A stretch of DNA of 60,924 bases from Methanothermobacter thermautotrophicus. GTDB taxonomy: Archaea; Methanobacteriota; Methanobacteria; Methanobacteriales; Methanothermobacteraceae. A model generated the notes under the pieces. That model had not been told where the DNA came from and did not search any database. It worked only from the letters and a program-made list of their open reading frames with translations. Shown here one piece after another: positions 1 through 9,839 of the stretch. Position numbers and translations under genes: made by a program. The stretch spans positions 1 through 60,924 of the forward strand of contig NZ_QKOF01000004.1 in assembly GCF_014889545.1 (NCBI RefSeq), given 5' to 3'. The number at the start of each line of letters is the position of its first letter. Position 1 is the stretch's first letter.

Positions 1-79
1 CAACCTATTACTTGATGGAGAAGAGTGGAAAGTTAGGGACAGAACTTTAAAAAGGACTCCTAAAATGGCCCGAAATTAG
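1..79 (+). CDS. 3' end of an unidentified protein (partial)
   Basis: Frame 2 is open from the window edge to a TAG at 77-79 and gives a basic C-terminal tail of 25 residues ending KRTPKMARN. It has Methanothermobacter-like codons and no stop, and it ends well before the tRNA gene. It is too short to identify; it could be chance. Confidence 0.4.
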   Translation, partial: NLLLDGEEWKVRDRTLKRTPKMARN

Positions 80-325
80 AAAAAAGCAATGAAATGTTAA
101 CGATGATGATTATTTAGTCAGAGATGAACATCTTTTGAAATTATCATGCAGGACAGGGTTCGATCATAATAGGGCTTCAAAGACATATGAACCTTAGAAC
201 CAGGACCAGATAGGAGTTTTCAAACATCAAGGCAGGTTCATGATATACATGCTGACCATTAATTATTTAAGGTGTTAGTTTCAATATCATAAAAAAATTA
301 CTATTATCTGCTCAAATTATTTCAG
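80..325 (+). other. Intergenic region upstream of tRNA-Thr
   Basis: This AT-rich stretch has no credible ORF. The A/T tract around 290-310 lies about 25 bases before the tRNA and is the best place for its TATA box, though it is a poor match to consensus. An ATGATGA at 103-109 looks like a box C, but no CTGA follows at guide distance. Confidence 0.5.
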
Positions 326-398
326 GCCCCGGTAGCTTAGGTGGGAGAGCGCGGGATTCGTAATCCCGAGGTCGCGGGTTCAATCCCCGCTCGGGGCT
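326..398 (+). tRNA. tRNA-Thr (anticodon CGU)
   Basis: A complete cloverleaf can be drawn. Acceptor GCCCCGG pairs with TCGGGGC (last pair G-U). The D stem is GCT/AGC, and the anticodon stem CGGGA/TCCCG holds loop TTCGTAA with anticodon CGT, which reads ACG. The T arm is GCGGG-TTCAATC-CCCGC. The discriminator at 398 is U, as usual for archaeal threonine tRNAs. CCA is not encoded and there is no intron. The last 19 bases overlap, on the other strand, the end of the ThrE-like gene. Confidence 0.96.
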
Positions 399-1609
399 CT
401 TATTTTATCACTGAATGGTTCTGTGAGCAGTGCGCCAACAAGGAGTCCCAGGGCTATTGCAACCACAGTCATTGCAAAGAGTGTTATCTCAGCTATGGAT
501 GTCAGATAGTTCCTTCCAAGGAGATTTGCAAGTCCTATGAAACCTATGGATCCAGGTGCAAGGAACCAGAAGGCAGGGTAGAGGGTGACAAAGTGAGGTG
601 TCTTACCTGCAAGCTCAATCCCCCTGGCAACCAGTGTCATTGACAGGGCCCCCAGGAATGCACCCAGGAGTCCTCCTCCAGCCGCATTCCCGAGCTGCTG
701 TCCCATGAGTGCACTGTAGAGCACAAGGAGTATCCATGGAAAGTCACTCCTGTATACAGAGAGGAAGAGGTATATGCCCACCGCAAATATGAAGGCCCCC
801 AGATAGGGACTGTAACTTATGGCGGATATCTTTATGGCTGCAAATTCCTCCTGGGGGAACCTGTTAAGCTGCATACCCATCAGGACACCAAAAAGGAGGA
901 GAAGAAGAACCATGCACCCATATATTACCCTGCTTGACCCTGAAACCAGTTCCCCGCTTGCAAGTTCATAGATGCCTGTTGTTAGCGTCACACCAGGGAT
1001 AAAGTATATCAGGGGTGGTACAAGGAGTGTGAGGTTACCGCTAACGGCACCGGTATTGATCAGGAAGAAGGCAACACCCGAAACCGTGAAGGATGCCAGT
1101 ACAGGCATGATGAGGGAGAGCCTTCTCTTACCGTAACCCAACACTATCAGGGAGCCTGCTATAAGGCTGAGGAATGATGAGTAAATTACAAGATCAGGGT
1201 CGGGCTGTATAAGAAGTGCTATGCCCAGTGAGAGAATAAGGTAACCCAGAAGGATCCCGTAGCGCCCGAACCTGTGGGAGCCCCTCAGTATGCTCCTGAG
1301 CTCACCCAGTGCCTCACCCAATCCTCTCCTCCCGGATGTCAAATCATCGGTGAGTCTGTATATCTCTGTGACCTGGTGAAGGGGCATCATCCCTGGGGAC
1401 TGGGCTGCAAGGCCCATCCTCGAGACCTCCCCCTCAGCCTTTATTATGATCATGGTTGGGAGGACCGAGACCTCAACCTCGACACCCTGGGAACCGGCGA
1501 CACTCCTCAGGATTCTCTCGGTATCTGTAACAGAATTTCCTGAGGCTATGAGGGCGCGGCTCAGCTCCTCAAGGAATTCAAGCAGTTCTGCTGTCATTTC
1601 TCTGGTCAC
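380..1609 (-). CDS. ThrE-like threonine/serine exporter family membrane protein
   Basis: The 409-residue protein has a soluble N-terminal region of about 115 residues (DUF1212-type), then roughly ten hydrophobic segments in two blocks. This is the layout of the ThrE family, which exports threonine and serine. The substrate here is inferred from the family only. ATG at 1609 or 1597 could start it; both lie inside the 3' end of aroC (overlap about 30 bases), so the two genes are probably co-transcribed. The last six codons and the stop are antisense to the T arm and acceptor stem of tRNA-Thr. Confidence 0.8.
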   Translation of the reverse strand: MTREMTAELLEFLEELSRALIASGNSVTDTERILRSVAGSQGVEVEVSVLPTMIIIKAEGEVSRMGLAAQSPGMMPLHQVTEIYRLTDDLTSGRRGLGEALGELRSILRGSHRFGRYGILLGYLILSLGIALLIQPDPDLVIYSSFLSLIAGSLIVLGYGKRRLSLIMPVLASFTVSGVAFFLINTGAVSGNLTLLVPPLIYFIPGVTLTTGIYELASGELVSGSSRVIYGCMVLLLLLFGVLMGMQLNRFPQEEFAAIKISAISYSPYLGAFIFAVGIYLFLSVYRSDFPWILLVLYSALMGQQLGNAAGGGLLGAFLGALSMTLVARGIELAGKTPHFVTLYPAFWFLAPGSIGFIGLANLLGRNYLTSIAEITLFAMTVVAIALGLLVGALLTEPFSDKIRAPSGD

Positions 1610-2723
1610 AGGGATTCTTTAATTCGTTTCCAATGTATGTGGGGTGGATGAAGCCGGCCCTTATCATATGGTCTGCGAGGACCATTGCAACCGCAGCCTC
1701 TGCAACCGGCACAACCCGGGGGCAGATGCAGGGATCATGTCTCCCATGGACCTCAATGGTTGTCTCCTCCATCCTTTCAAGGTCAACAGTCTTCTGGGGC
1801 ACTGATATGGAGGGTGTGGGCTTTACGGCTATCCTTGCAGTTATCGGCATGCCGCTTGATATCCCTCCAAGTATGCCCCCAGAGGTGTTTGTCGTTGTTC
1901 TCACCTTACCATCATCATCCAGGTAGAACTCATCGTTTATCTCACTTGCACGGTGTTCTGCAACATCGAATCCCATCCCGATCTCAACACCCTTCACAGA
2001 CCCGATACCCATGAGGGCCCTTGCTATATCTGCATCGAGTTTACTGAATACCGGCTCTCCGAGTCCAGCAGGCGCACCGAGGGCAACAACCTCAACAACC
2101 CCGCCAACGGAGTCTCCCCTGCTGCGGGCATCAAGTATAACCTCTTCCATACGTTCAGCTGCCCTGGGGTCGGCACATCGGACAGGGTTACTCTCAGAGT
2201 ACTCACCTATCCTTTTAAGGCTTACCCTGTCTGCCCTAACATCACCCACCTGCACCACATGGGCCTTTACTGTCACACCGTAACCGCTGATGAGCTTCTT
2301 TGCAACGGCCCCGCCGATTACGTGCCCAATGGTAACCCTTCCACTCCCACGGCCACCGCCACGGTAGTCATAGTGCCTGAACCTCGCCCTCCATGTGTAG
2401 TCGCCGTGTCCCGGCCTTGGTGTATTCTCAATGTTACTGTAACTTTTTGAGTCGGCGTCCAGGTTCCTGACGATTCCAGTTATGGGGGTGCCATCTGTTC
2501 TTCCCTCGAATATGCCTGAGAGTATCTCGACCCTGTCGGATTCAGCCCTTGGAGTGGTGAGGGCACCTGTCCCGGGCCTCCTCCTGTTAAGTTCCTGCTG
2601 TATGTCCTCTTCACTGAGCTCGAGACCCGCGGGGCAGCCGTCGATAACAGCGCCCACTGCAGGGCCGTGGCTTGATCCGAAGGTCGTGACCCTGAACACT
2701 TCACCTGTACTGTTCCCGGCCAC
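1578..2723 (-). CDS. aroC: Chorismate synthase
   Basis: This enzyme converts 5-enolpyruvylshikimate-3-phosphate to chorismate, the last shared step of aromatic amino acid synthesis, using reduced FMN. Family signatures are clear: FGSSHG near residues 15-20, RRRPGTG near 47-53, [13 protein letters not shown] at 117-129 and GGISSGMPI later on. The length of 381 residues is normal. It lies 22 bases after the AIM24 gene and overlaps the ThrE-like gene, so the three probably form one minus-strand unit. Confidence 0.97.
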   Translation of the reverse strand: MAGNSTGEVFRVTTFGSSHGPAVGAVIDGCPAGLELSEEDIQQELNRRRPGTGALTTPRAESDRVEILSGIFEGRTDGTPITGIVRNLDADSKSYSNIENTPRPGHGDYTWRARFRHYDYRGGGRGSGRVTIGHVIGGAVAKKLISGYGVTVKAHVVQVGDVRADRVSLKRIGEYSESNPVRCADPRAAERMEEVILDARSRGDSVGGVVEVVALGAPAGLGEPVFSKLDADIARALMGIGSVKGVEIGMGFDVAEHRASEINDEFYLDDDGKVRTTTNTSGGILGGISSGMPITARIAVKPTPSISVPQKTVDLERMEETTIEVHGRHDPCICPRVVPVAEAAVAMVLADHMIRAGFIHPTYIGNELKNPCDQRNDSRTA

Positions 2724-2745
2724 CGAATCACCACCCGCTATCAGC

Positions 2746-3405
2746 CTAACTCCTTGAGGGTAGCATGGGTGTTAACCATCCAACGAAGCTATCAATGCTC
2801 CGGCTCTGCATGTAAACGGTTCCTGTACCTTCAAATTCTGCAACCAGACCTTCACCACTAAGAAATGTGCTTTTGAGGCCACCAACCTTTCTCACACTGA
2901 AATCAAGCCCCTCTGTGAAGGCCACAATGTGGCCTGTGTCCACTATGAACCTCTCATTTACAAGTTCCCTGCTGTAAATCGCGCCGAAACTTGAAAGAAA
3001 CACCGGTCCTGAGGATCGTATTTTAAGAAGGAACAATCCTTCCCTTGCAAAGAAGGTCTTGAAACCCCCCAGTTTGGTGTCTATCTCCACATCCTCTGGT
3101 CCTGCCATGAATGCACCGCTCTGGGCATAGATGGTCTCTGTTGTCTCAAGGACCTCAACATCACCAGGGTAGGCCGGTGCGAGCTGCACATCCCCCTTAC
3201 CCTGTGCCCTGAAGGTGTTGAGGAAAAGGCTTTCGCCTCCAATGGATCTCTTAAAGGCCCCAAGAAGACCCCCTGTCTCTGTCTGGAGTTCTATGTTTGA
3301 GCTCATGCTCACCATTGCACCTGTCTCAGCCTTTATTGCTTCACCGCTTTCAAGCTCGATGTGAGCCATACTAAAACTTGGTCTGTGTAAAATTTCATAT
3401 CTCAT
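2746..3405 (-). CDS. AIM24 / TIGR00266 family protein
   Basis: The 219-residue protein begins [18 protein letters not shown] and carries the glycine-rich beta-strand repeats of the AIM24 family (for example [15 protein letters not shown] and FLSSFGAIY). Members are widespread and their biochemical role is unknown. No Shine-Dalgarno sequence precedes the ATG, while a minus-strand TATA-like ATATATTAA lies about 29 bases upstream (near 3434), so the mRNA may be nearly leaderless. It heads the unit AIM24-aroC-ThrE. Confidence 0.85.
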   Translation of the reverse strand: MRYEILHRPSFSMAHIELESGEAIKAETGAMVSMSSNIELQTETGGLLGAFKRSIGGESLFLNTFRAQGKGDVQLAPAYPGDVEVLETTETIYAQSGAFMAGPEDVEIDTKLGGFKTFFAREGLFLLKIRSSGPVFLSSFGAIYSRELVNERFIVDTGHIVAFTEGLDFSVRKVGGLKSTFLSGEGLVAEFEGTGTVYMQSRSIDSFVGWLTPMLPSRS

Positions 3406-3581
3406 GGATTTACTGTGTACCTTTTAGTTAATATATCATCAGGGTATTGTTGGTTTACTGACTGTGGTGGTTTTTATGTTCTCTTATCATGAGGATGGCG
3501 GTTGATGTGGATTCCTTACAATCAGGTGTTTTCAGGCGGGACCTAAATGTTTAACCGTGGTGTTTCATTTATCTATTAAAC

Positions 3582-4265
3582 ATGGAAGTGCTCAGCCATA
3601 TCTACAAGGTCCTCATGGAACTCTACGGGCCCCAGGGATGGTGGCCACTCATTGATAGGGATACAATGACACTCAGGTACCACCCTGGCGATTACACCCC
3701 ACCATCAGATGATGGGGAGCTCTTTGAGGTCATTGCAGGGTCCATACTGACACAGAACACGTCCTGGGACTCCGCTGCATCTGCACTCATAAACCTTGCG
3801 GTGATGGACGCCCTTAAACCCCACAGGATACTCTCCCTGGATGATGCCGAAATTGAAGCGGCCATACGGTGTGCTGGTTTCTACAGACAGAAGGCATCAT
3901 ACCTCCGCGAAATGGCAGGGTTCTTCCTGTCCCTTGAAGGGTCAACACCATCCCGGAAGGAGCTTCTGAGGGTGAGGGGTGTCGGCCCTGAAACCGCGGA
4001 TTCAGTGCTGCTATATGCCTACAGAAAACCGGAGTTCGTGGTTGATGCATACACCCGGAGGATGCTGGCCTACCTTGGAATCATCGCTGGTGATGAGAGC
4101 TACCACAGAATAAAGGAACTCTTTGAAAAATCCATTGAACCCGATTTCAGGGTCTTCCAGGAGTACCATGCCCTTATAGTCAGGCATGGTAAGTCCTACT
4201 ACAGGGGAAGGGTCCATGGGGAGGGTGATCCCCTAACTGAAAAACTGGGTGATTCATGTGATTGA
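3582..4265 (+). CDS. Endonuclease III-related HhH-GPD DNA glycosylase (COG2231 type)
   Basis: The 227-residue protein has the HhH-GPD fold signature. QNTSWDSA lies near residue 53, a helix-hairpin-helix VRGVGPETADSVLLYA near 133, and the catalytic-region Asp in VVDAYTRRML near 152. The position of the endonuclease III catalytic lysine (GVGRKTA) is Glu here (GVGPETA). The C-terminus lacks the four cysteines of the iron-sulfur loop. It therefore resembles MagIII-type glycosylases and is predicted to excise a damaged base without cutting the strand. Its 3' end overlaps the next gene. Confidence 0.85.
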   Translation: MEVLSHIYKVLMELYGPQGWWPLIDRDTMTLRYHPGDYTPPSDDGELFEVIAGSILTQNTSWDSAASALINLAVMDALKPHRILSLDDAEIEAAIRCAGFYRQKASYLREMAGFFLSLEGSTPSRKELLRVRGVGPETADSVLLYAYRKPEFVVDAYTRRMLAYLGIIAGDESYHRIKELFEKSIEPDFRVFQEYHALIVRHGKSYYRGRVHGEGDPLTEKLGDSCD

Positions 4266-5078
4266 CTTCACAGATATCAGTGTTGCGATCATAAGGAGGA
4301 CATTCAGGACCCGGTTTAGACTTGCATCCCTCACAGGGAGGTCTTCGATATTCAGAAAACTCGTAAAGAGACTCTTCTTTGAGGGGGATGATATACAGGT
4401 CATACCTAGGAACTCTTCCATAGAGATAAACCGCAGTATCCCGGTGCCTGAGAATCTTGTCCTCCCCTCGGAGGTCCTGAGGCGGATGATACTCAGATCC
4501 AGGCACATCTTCCTGATGGACTTCTGCATATGCAGGGTCTCATCGGATTGCAGCAGCTACCCCCATGACCTTGGCTGCCTTTTCCTGGGACCCGGCGCCA
4601 TGAGGATCTCAGAGAAGGTCGGAAGACTCGTATCTGCTGGGGAGGCACTTGAACACATTGAAAGGTGCCAGGAGGCGGGCCTGGTTCACATAATAGGGAG
4701 GAACAGGATAGACTCTGTCTGGCTTAACTCGGGGCCCCATGATGAACTCCTTTCGATCTGTAACTGCTGTGAATGCTGCTGCCTCTGGAAGATGACACCA
4801 CTCCTATCTGAGGACATAGCATCCTCCATAACACCAATGGAGGGAGTGGAACTGAAAAGGGAGGAGGCCTCCTGTGTTCTATGCGGTCGCTGTGAGGATG
4901 TATGCTTCACGGGCGCCATAGGGGGGGGAGTGAGGTGGAGCATGACCCCGGAAGATGCCTAATATGTGGAAGGTGTGCTGAGAGCTGTCCTGAAGGTGCC
5001 ATTAAGATAATGATGGACCCTGAAGCTGTTGAAGATGCCATAAAACGTGTTGAGGTCCTTGTGGATGTTGAGTCATGA
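4249..5078 (+). pseudogene. 4Fe-4S ferredoxin-domain protein, reading frame broken at a G8 tract
   Basis: Reading from GTG 4249 (or GTG 4258, better placed after GGTGAT at 4248-4253), the frame encodes a Cys-rich region ([17 protein letters not shown] near residue 170) and a cluster motif [11 protein letters not shown]. It then reaches a run of eight G at 4921-4928 and stops at 4962. In the frame reached by adding one G, the protein continues with a second cluster motif [15 protein letters not shown] and ends at 5078, as in a normal two-cluster ferredoxin. The gene is either broken, misread in sequencing, or uses slippage. Partner and role are unknown. Confidence 0.8.
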
Positions 5079-5206
5079 TTCCCCAACACCAGCCTTCATG
5101 GAGGGTCACCGAATTTCTCCTCTGCACGCATGGTTATGTTTTTTACCGGTGAAGATGTAATAAGGAATTATCACAATGGATCCAATAGTTACCTGTGAGT
5201 GATAAT

Positions 5207-6175
5207 ATGGAGTTTCCCACAAAAAGGATGCGAAGGTTGCGTAAGAGTCCACAGATAAGGAATATCCTTAGAGAAACACGGCTGCACCCATCAGACCTCA
5301 TATACCCCCTCTTTGTAAGTGAAAAACTTGAGAGGGGTGAGAGGGAAGCAATAGATACAATGCCGGGCCAGTTCAGGTACTCTGTGGATGACGCGGTTTC
5401 CGAGGCATCCAGTCTTGAGGATGAGGGACTATCATCTGTAATCATATTTGGAATGCCATCATCCAAGGATGAGCTCGCATCAGCAGCCCATGACCCCCGG
5501 GGTGTTGTGCAGAGGACTGTGAGGCGGCTCAAGGAGGAAACAGACCTTGTGGTCATGACCGATGTCTGCCTGTGCCAGTACACCACCCATGGACACTGCG
5601 GTGTGGTGGTTGATGGTGAAATCGTCAACGATGAGACCCTGGAGGTCCTTGCAAGGATAGCCCTGTCCCATGCCGAGGCCGGGGCAGACGTGGTCGCCCC
5701 ATCTGATATGATGGATGGTAGGGTGGCCGCCATAAGGAGGACCCTTGATGATGCCGGGTTTCAGGACACCCTGATAATGTCCTATGCAGTTAAATATGCT
5801 TCATCATTCTACGCACCATTCCGGGACGCAGTATCATCGGCCCCTGCCTTCGGTGACAGGAGATCCTATCAGATGGACCCTGCGAACATTGATGAGGCCA
5901 TCATTGAGGCTGAACTGGACCTCCGGGAGGGTGCTGATATACTCATGGTGAAACCTGCCCTGGCATACCTTGATGTTATAGGAAGGGTCCGGGAAAGGTT
6001 CAGGGTGCCCCTCGCAGCATACAACGTCAGCGGCGAATATTCAATGCTGAAGGCAGCCATAAATAGTGGGTACCTGACTGAGGAGGCCATCTATGAATCC
6101 ATACTGTCAATAAAACGTGCAGGGGCAGACCTTATCATATCACACTTCACTCCTGACCTCCTGGAGGTGATCTAG
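5207..6175 (+). CDS. hemB: Delta-aminolevulinic acid dehydratase (porphobilinogen synthase)
   Basis: It condenses two 5-aminolevulinate molecules to porphobilinogen, early in the tetrapyrrole path that in a methanogen feeds coenzyme F430 and corrinoids. It shows the zinc-site motif [14 protein letters not shown], the two active-site lysine regions [17 protein letters not shown] and [10 protein letters not shown], and a normal length of about 322 residues. ATG 5207 is chosen because GTGAT lies just upstream; GTG 5195 is an alternative. The next gene begins immediately after the stop. Confidence 0.97.
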   Translation: MEFPTKRMRRLRKSPQIRNILRETRLHPSDLIYPLFVSEKLERGEREAIDTMPGQFRYSVDDAVSEASSLEDEGLSSVIIFGMPSSKDELASAAHDPRGVVQRTVRRLKEETDLVVMTDVCLCQYTTHGHCGVVVDGEIVNDETLEVLARIALSHAEAGADVVAPSDMMDGRVAAIRRTLDDAGFQDTLIMSYAVKYASSFYAPFRDAVSSAPAFGDRRSYQMDPANIDEAIIEAELDLREGADILMVKPALAYLDVIGRVRERFRVPLAAYNVSGEYSMLKAAINSGYLTEEAIYESILSIKRAGADLIISHFTPDLLEVI

Positions 6176-7093
6176 ATGGACCCACTCCATGTTTCCAGGA
6201 TAGCGGAGATGGCCTCCGTCCTTGAGGTCAGCGGATACCCGAAGCCAGGCAACGTCCACAGGACCCGTGACTTCGATGATATGGTCTACGAGGACTTCCT
6301 TGTGAGTGGGATAGTCATAGGTGATACCATGAGACTGGCAGCAGAGAGGGGGAAAGGGCTGAGGGATTCCCTTGACCTTTCAAGCCTCGGACTGGGGAGT
6401 CTCATACTCAGGGCGGTTGAGGACACCAGGAGGTGGGTTTCCACCAACACGAACCTGGGCATCATAATGCTGCTCACACCCCTCTCAGCCGCAGCGGGGA
6501 TGGTTGACACCGGGGATCTCCAGGGACTGAGGGAGCAGGTAAACCGTCTGATACTTCAGACAACACCAGAGGATGCTGTTAACCTCTACAGGGCTATTTC
6601 AACTGCAGAGGCCGGTGGAATGGGTGAACATGACACCCTTGACGTTAATGACCCTGCTTCACAGCAGAGGATAATGGATGAGAACATCACCCTCTTTGAC
6701 ACCCTCAAGATGTCAGCTGCCTGGGACCTCATCGCACGGGAGTTAACGTCCAGCATGCCGGTCACATTCAATGTAGGCTTCCCGGTATTTAAGGGAACCG
6801 TGGAGGAGCATGGCATGAACCTGGCCGTAGTCCAGACATTCCTGACCATACTTTCAAGATTTCCTGACACACTGATATCCAGGAAGTATGGCGAGGAGAT
6901 CGCCCTGGAGGTTTCAGAGGAGGCCTCAGATATCGTTGATAGGGGAGGTGTGCTCACCGCTGCAGGCCTCAGGAGGGTTGAGAAATTTGACCGTAAACTC
7001 TACAGGATGGGATGGAACCCGGGGACAACCGCGGATCTCACAGCTTCCTCTGTCATGGTTGGATTGCTGGATTATTACTCAGCACTTGTTTGA
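6176..7093 (+). CDS. Triphosphoribosyl-dephospho-CoA synthase (CitG/MdcB) family protein
   Basis: The 305-residue protein has the CitG-family signature KPGNVHR near residue 22, the conserved TNTNLGIIMLLTPL stretch near 90 and EHGMN. In bacteria the family makes the prosthetic-group precursor of citrate lyase from ATP and dephospho-CoA. A methanogen lacks that lyase, so the archaeal reaction is unknown. The ATG follows directly on the hemB stop (TAGATG), so the two are translated from one mRNA. Confidence 0.8.
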   Translation: MDPLHVSRIAEMASVLEVSGYPKPGNVHRTRDFDDMVYEDFLVSGIVIGDTMRLAAERGKGLRDSLDLSSLGLGSLILRAVEDTRRWVSTNTNLGIIMLLTPLSAAAGMVDTGDLQGLREQVNRLILQTTPEDAVNLYRAISTAEAGGMGEHDTLDVNDPASQQRIMDENITLFDTLKMSAAWDLIARELTSSMPVTFNVGFPVFKGTVEEHGMNLAVVQTFLTILSRFPDTLISRKYGEEIALEVSEEASDIVDRGGVLTAAGLRRVEKFDRKLYRMGWNPGTTADLTASSVMVGLLDYYSALV

Positions 7094-7113
7094 TCTAAGT
7101 GGAGGAGAGTTTT

Positions 7114-8649
7114 ATGATGGATCTTGACAGGATCATTGACCAGCTTCACATTTATGAGAAGAAGGTTCTGAAGGCATTCGAAGGCTCAGATAAACCGTTG
7201 AAACCTGAGGAAATAGCAGAATCCCAGAAGATCGATATAAAATCCGTCATGAGTGCAGCAGGCGCCCTTGAATCTAGGGGATTCGTGAAGGTTATAAAGG
7301 ACGAAGAGGAGGTTGTATCCCTCACAGAGGATGGAGAGTCCTGTGCCAGGGAGGGACTTCCCGAGCGCAGACTCATGGAGGCCCTTGAGGGTGAAGAAGG
7401 ACTTGAAATGTCAGAACTTTCCAGCAGGGCAGGTCTTGATAAGAAAGAGGCCGGTATTGGTATTGGCTGGCTCATGAGGAAGGGATGGGCAAGGATAAGT
7501 AATGGTATCGTCTCAGCGGTGAGTCACGGAACACCTGATAGGGGTGCGGATGAGAGGCTGCTGGAACTCTTACTTGAAAGGGGATCTGTGAAGATCAGGG
7601 AACTCCCTGATGAACTCAGGAGTGCACTGAAGGACCTGAAGGGAAGGAAGGGAATCGTGGATATAAGGAAAATTAAGAGGCATACCATTGAACTCACCCC
7701 CAAGGGCAGGAAACTCCTTGAAAGGGGAATAGAGATAGTTGAGGAGGCAACCCAGGTCACCCATGAACACCTCAAGAGCGGGGCCTGGAGAAAACTCCAC
7801 TACAGGGGATACAGTATTGATGCAGAGTACCCTCTTGTTTATCCTGGAAAGATGCACCCACTCAGGCGTATAATCGATGAGATAAGGTCAATATTCCTTA
7901 AACTTGGATTCACAGAGTCAAGGGGCCCGATCGTTGAGTCTGCCTTCTGGAACTTTGACTGTCTATTCCAGCCGCAGGACCACGCTGCAAGGGAGATGCA
8001 GGACACCTTCTATGTTAAAAACCCATCCCTCACAGATCTCCCGGCTGAGGATCTTGTGATGGGTGTGAAGGATGCGCATGAAACCGGTGGCTCAACAGGT
8101 TCACAGGGATGGCGGTATGAATGGGACATGGATGTTGCAAGGCAGAGTGTGCTCAGGACCCATACGACCTGTGTATCTGCAAGGTTCCTCAGTGAGAACG
8201 AACCACCCCTCAAGATGTTCTCTGTCGGACGTGTTTTCAGGAGGGAGACCATCACCTACAAGCACCTCCCCGAGTTCCATCAGGTTGAGGGGATCGTTGC
8301 AGGCGAGGAGGTTAATTTCAGGAACCTCCTGGGCATACTGAGGGAGTTCTACAGGAAACTTGGATTTGAGGTCAGATTCAGGCCGGCATACTTCCCATAC
8401 ACCTACCTCTCAACTGAATGTGAAATCTATCTCCCTGAGAAAAAGAGCTGGATAGAGCTTGGAGGGGCAGGGATGTTCAGGCCAGAGGTCCTCGAGCCTC
8501 TGGGAGTTGAAACCCCGGTGGCTGCCTTTGGCCTTGGTATAGAGAGGCTTGCAATGATAAGATTTGATATAAAGGATATAAGGATGCTATACCAGAGCGA
8601 CCTTGGATGGCTCAGGGGCCTCCCGGTGACCGGAGACCTGAAGTTATAG
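7114..8649 (+). CDS. pheS: Phenylalanyl-tRNA synthetase alpha subunit
   Basis: This is the catalytic subunit charging tRNA-Phe. The archaeal layout is seen: about 220 N-terminal residues of winged-helix repeats, then a class II core with HPLRR near residue 247, [19 protein letters not shown] (motif 2 region) and GLGIERLAM (motif 3). ATG 7114 is chosen for the GGAGG at 7101-7105, giving 511 residues, typical of archaeal PheS. The beta subunit is not in this window. A hairpin terminator follows directly. Confidence 0.96.
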   Translation: MMDLDRIIDQLHIYEKKVLKAFEGSDKPLKPEEIAESQKIDIKSVMSAAGALESRGFVKVIKDEEEVVSLTEDGESCAREGLPERRLMEALEGEEGLEMSELSSRAGLDKKEAGIGIGWLMRKGWARISNGIVSAVSHGTPDRGADERLLELLLERGSVKIRELPDELRSALKDLKGRKGIVDIRKIKRHTIELTPKGRKLLERGIEIVEEATQVTHEHLKSGAWRKLHYRGYSIDAEYPLVYPGKMHPLRRIIDEIRSIFLKLGFTESRGPIVESAFWNFDCLFQPQDHAAREMQDTFYVKNPSLTDLPAEDLVMGVKDAHETGGSTGSQGWRYEWDMDVARQSVLRTHTTCVSARFLSENEPPLKMFSVGRVFRRETITYKHLPEFHQVEGIVAGEEVNFRNLLGILREFYRKLGFEVRFRPAYFPYTYLSTECEIYLPEKKSWIELGGAGMFRPEVLEPLGVETPVAAFGLGIERLAMIRFDIKDIRMLYQSDLGWLRGLPVTGDLKL

Positions 8650-8680
8650 TCCCCTCTTGAGTGGAGGGACTTTAAAACTT
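8648..8680 (+). terminator. Hairpin terminator between convergent genes
   Basis: AGTCCC (8648-8653) can pair with GGGACT (8666-8671), extended by further pairs with one mismatch, and T-rich sequence follows. It sits between the pheS stop and the end of the convergent winged-helix gene and could serve both directions. Confidence 0.55.
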
Positions 8681-8682
8681 TA

Positions 8683-9138
8683 TTAATCTTCATTACCCTG
8701 TGCCATGACAGGGCGGTAGTACTCACCATCATCAAGCTGAACCCTCTCAAGGAGGCCCCTGTTTTCAAGGGAGAGGATGACGTTGTACATCCTCCGGGTC
8801 CCAAGTTTAAGAGGACCGTAGAGGAGGTGGCCCTCAAGGAGGTACCGTGGGACTGGAGCCCCACCACCGGTTTCCCTGAGTATCCTGAGGGCCTCTTCTT
8901 CAATCTGGTTGAGCTCGGCGACCCTCACATCCTCCTGGGTTTCCATCACCTTTACCTCTTCATCGAGGTTTTCAGCCACTATACGACCATCTTTCCGTGA
9001 AATAAGTCCCTTATTCTCAAGGGCTGTGATGGTGTCATGGTATTCATGTTCTGGCAGGTCAAGGTTCCTCTTGAGCATATCCTCAGATACAGGGGCGTTA
9101 AGGTCAAGCTGCATGTACCTGATTTCCCTGTAGACCAT
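8683..9138 (-). CDS. Winged-helix domain protein, function unknown
   Basis: The start is placed at ATG 9138 (MVYREIRYMQL) because AGAAAGG lies just upstream; a longer frame reaches 9192 without a ribosome site. The 151-residue protein has two similar helix-rich segments, near residues 10-50 (DTITALENKGLISRKDGR) and 85-140 (NVILSLENRGLLERVQLDDG). Each looks like a winged helix. No metal or ligand motif is visible. It may be a DNA-binding regulator. It follows the CBS protein by 66 bases. Confidence 0.65.
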   Translation of the reverse strand: MVYREIRYMQLDLNAPVSEDMLKRNLDLPEHEYHDTITALENKGLISRKDGRIVAENLDEEVKVMETQEDVRVAELNQIEEEALRILRETGGGAPVPRYLLEGHLLYGPLKLGTRRMYNVILSLENRGLLERVQLDDGEYYRPVMAQGNED

Positions 9139-9204
9139 GTTTTCCTTTCTGGTTATAATCTTCAATGGGGACCTCCAGTTACTTGTGGTCACTAACCCTG
9201 GACA

Positions 9205-9609
9205 TCAGGAGGGAACCAGTATCTCGGCTGCAACCAGCCGGCATATATCGGTCTTTGTTATGACTCCAACCGGTTTTCCATCATCCATTACGAGGAGTCC
9301 TGATATGTCAGCCCTCAGCATGAGGTTGGCGGCATCCTCTATGTTGTCATCAGCTGAGATGGTTATCACATCATCAACCATGATGTCCCTCACCTTGAGG
9401 TCCCTTTCAGGGTGTTCGCTGTCGGGTTTTATGGTTCCGAGAACTCCTATGAGGTCTGTGTAGGATACCACACCCACAGGTTTACCGTTATCTTCAAGTA
9501 CGAACAGTCTCCTGACTCCGTGTTTGTACATCTTTTCGAAGGCCTCAAGGGGCCTTGTCTCGGGGCTCACAGTTATTATCTCAGGGTTCATGGCTTCTTT
9601 AACCTTCAT
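9205..9609 (-). CDS. Two-CBS-domain protein
   Basis: Nearly the whole 134-residue protein is two CBS repeats: about residues 1-60 (VKEAMNPEIITVSPETRPLE) and 70-130 (VRDIMVDDVITISADDNIED), each ending in a GKPVGV(I/V) strand with T-D. CBS pairs bind adenine nucleotides or SAM and act as energy sensors. The ligand and partner here are unknown. GAGGGAT upstream of the ATG supports the start. It is divergent from nikR. Confidence 0.88.
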   Translation of the reverse strand: MKVKEAMNPEIITVSPETRPLEAFEKMYKHGVRRLFVLEDNGKPVGVVSYTDLIGVLGTIKPDSEHPERDLKVRDIMVDDVITISADDNIEDAANLMLRADISGLLVMDDGKPVGVITKTDICRLVAAEILVPS

Positions 9610-9779
9610 TGAAATCCCTCAAAGTCATACTTCTAATTAATATATCACTGTATCTTTTTATGTTTTGTTATCCACAGGTTAGATACAGGGGGTGCGATGC
9701 ATTTAAATAGTCGTGTTAATTATTCAGGTAATAACCCGTTGTTTTCTGCAGACAATACTGCAGGCTAAACAAAGTTTAA

Positions 9780-9815
9780 ATATGACTTTAGAATAATAAT
9801 ATAATAAGTTCATAT
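9780..9815 (+). promoter_or_regulatory. Candidate NikR operator overlapping the nikR promoter
   Basis: ATATGA (9780-9785) and TCATAT (9810-9815) form inverted half-sites 24 bases apart, about three helical turns centre to centre. The left half overlaps the TATA-like TTTAAATA near 9775, where a bound protein would block transcription. The E. coli NikR site (GTATGA-N16-TCATAC) has similar half-sites but shorter spacing, so this is a guess. Confidence 0.3.
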
Positions 9816-9839
9816 GAAATCACCTGTGGGGTAATAGTT

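Noticed and set aside
103-170. C/D box RNA near 103 (ATGATGA)
   Set aside because: No CTGA follows at guide distance and no second C box or terminal stem can be drawn.
1953-2450. 165-residue plus-strand ORF opposite aroC
   Set aside because: It is a shadow of the highly conserved aroC reading frame, with no family resemblance or ribosome site.
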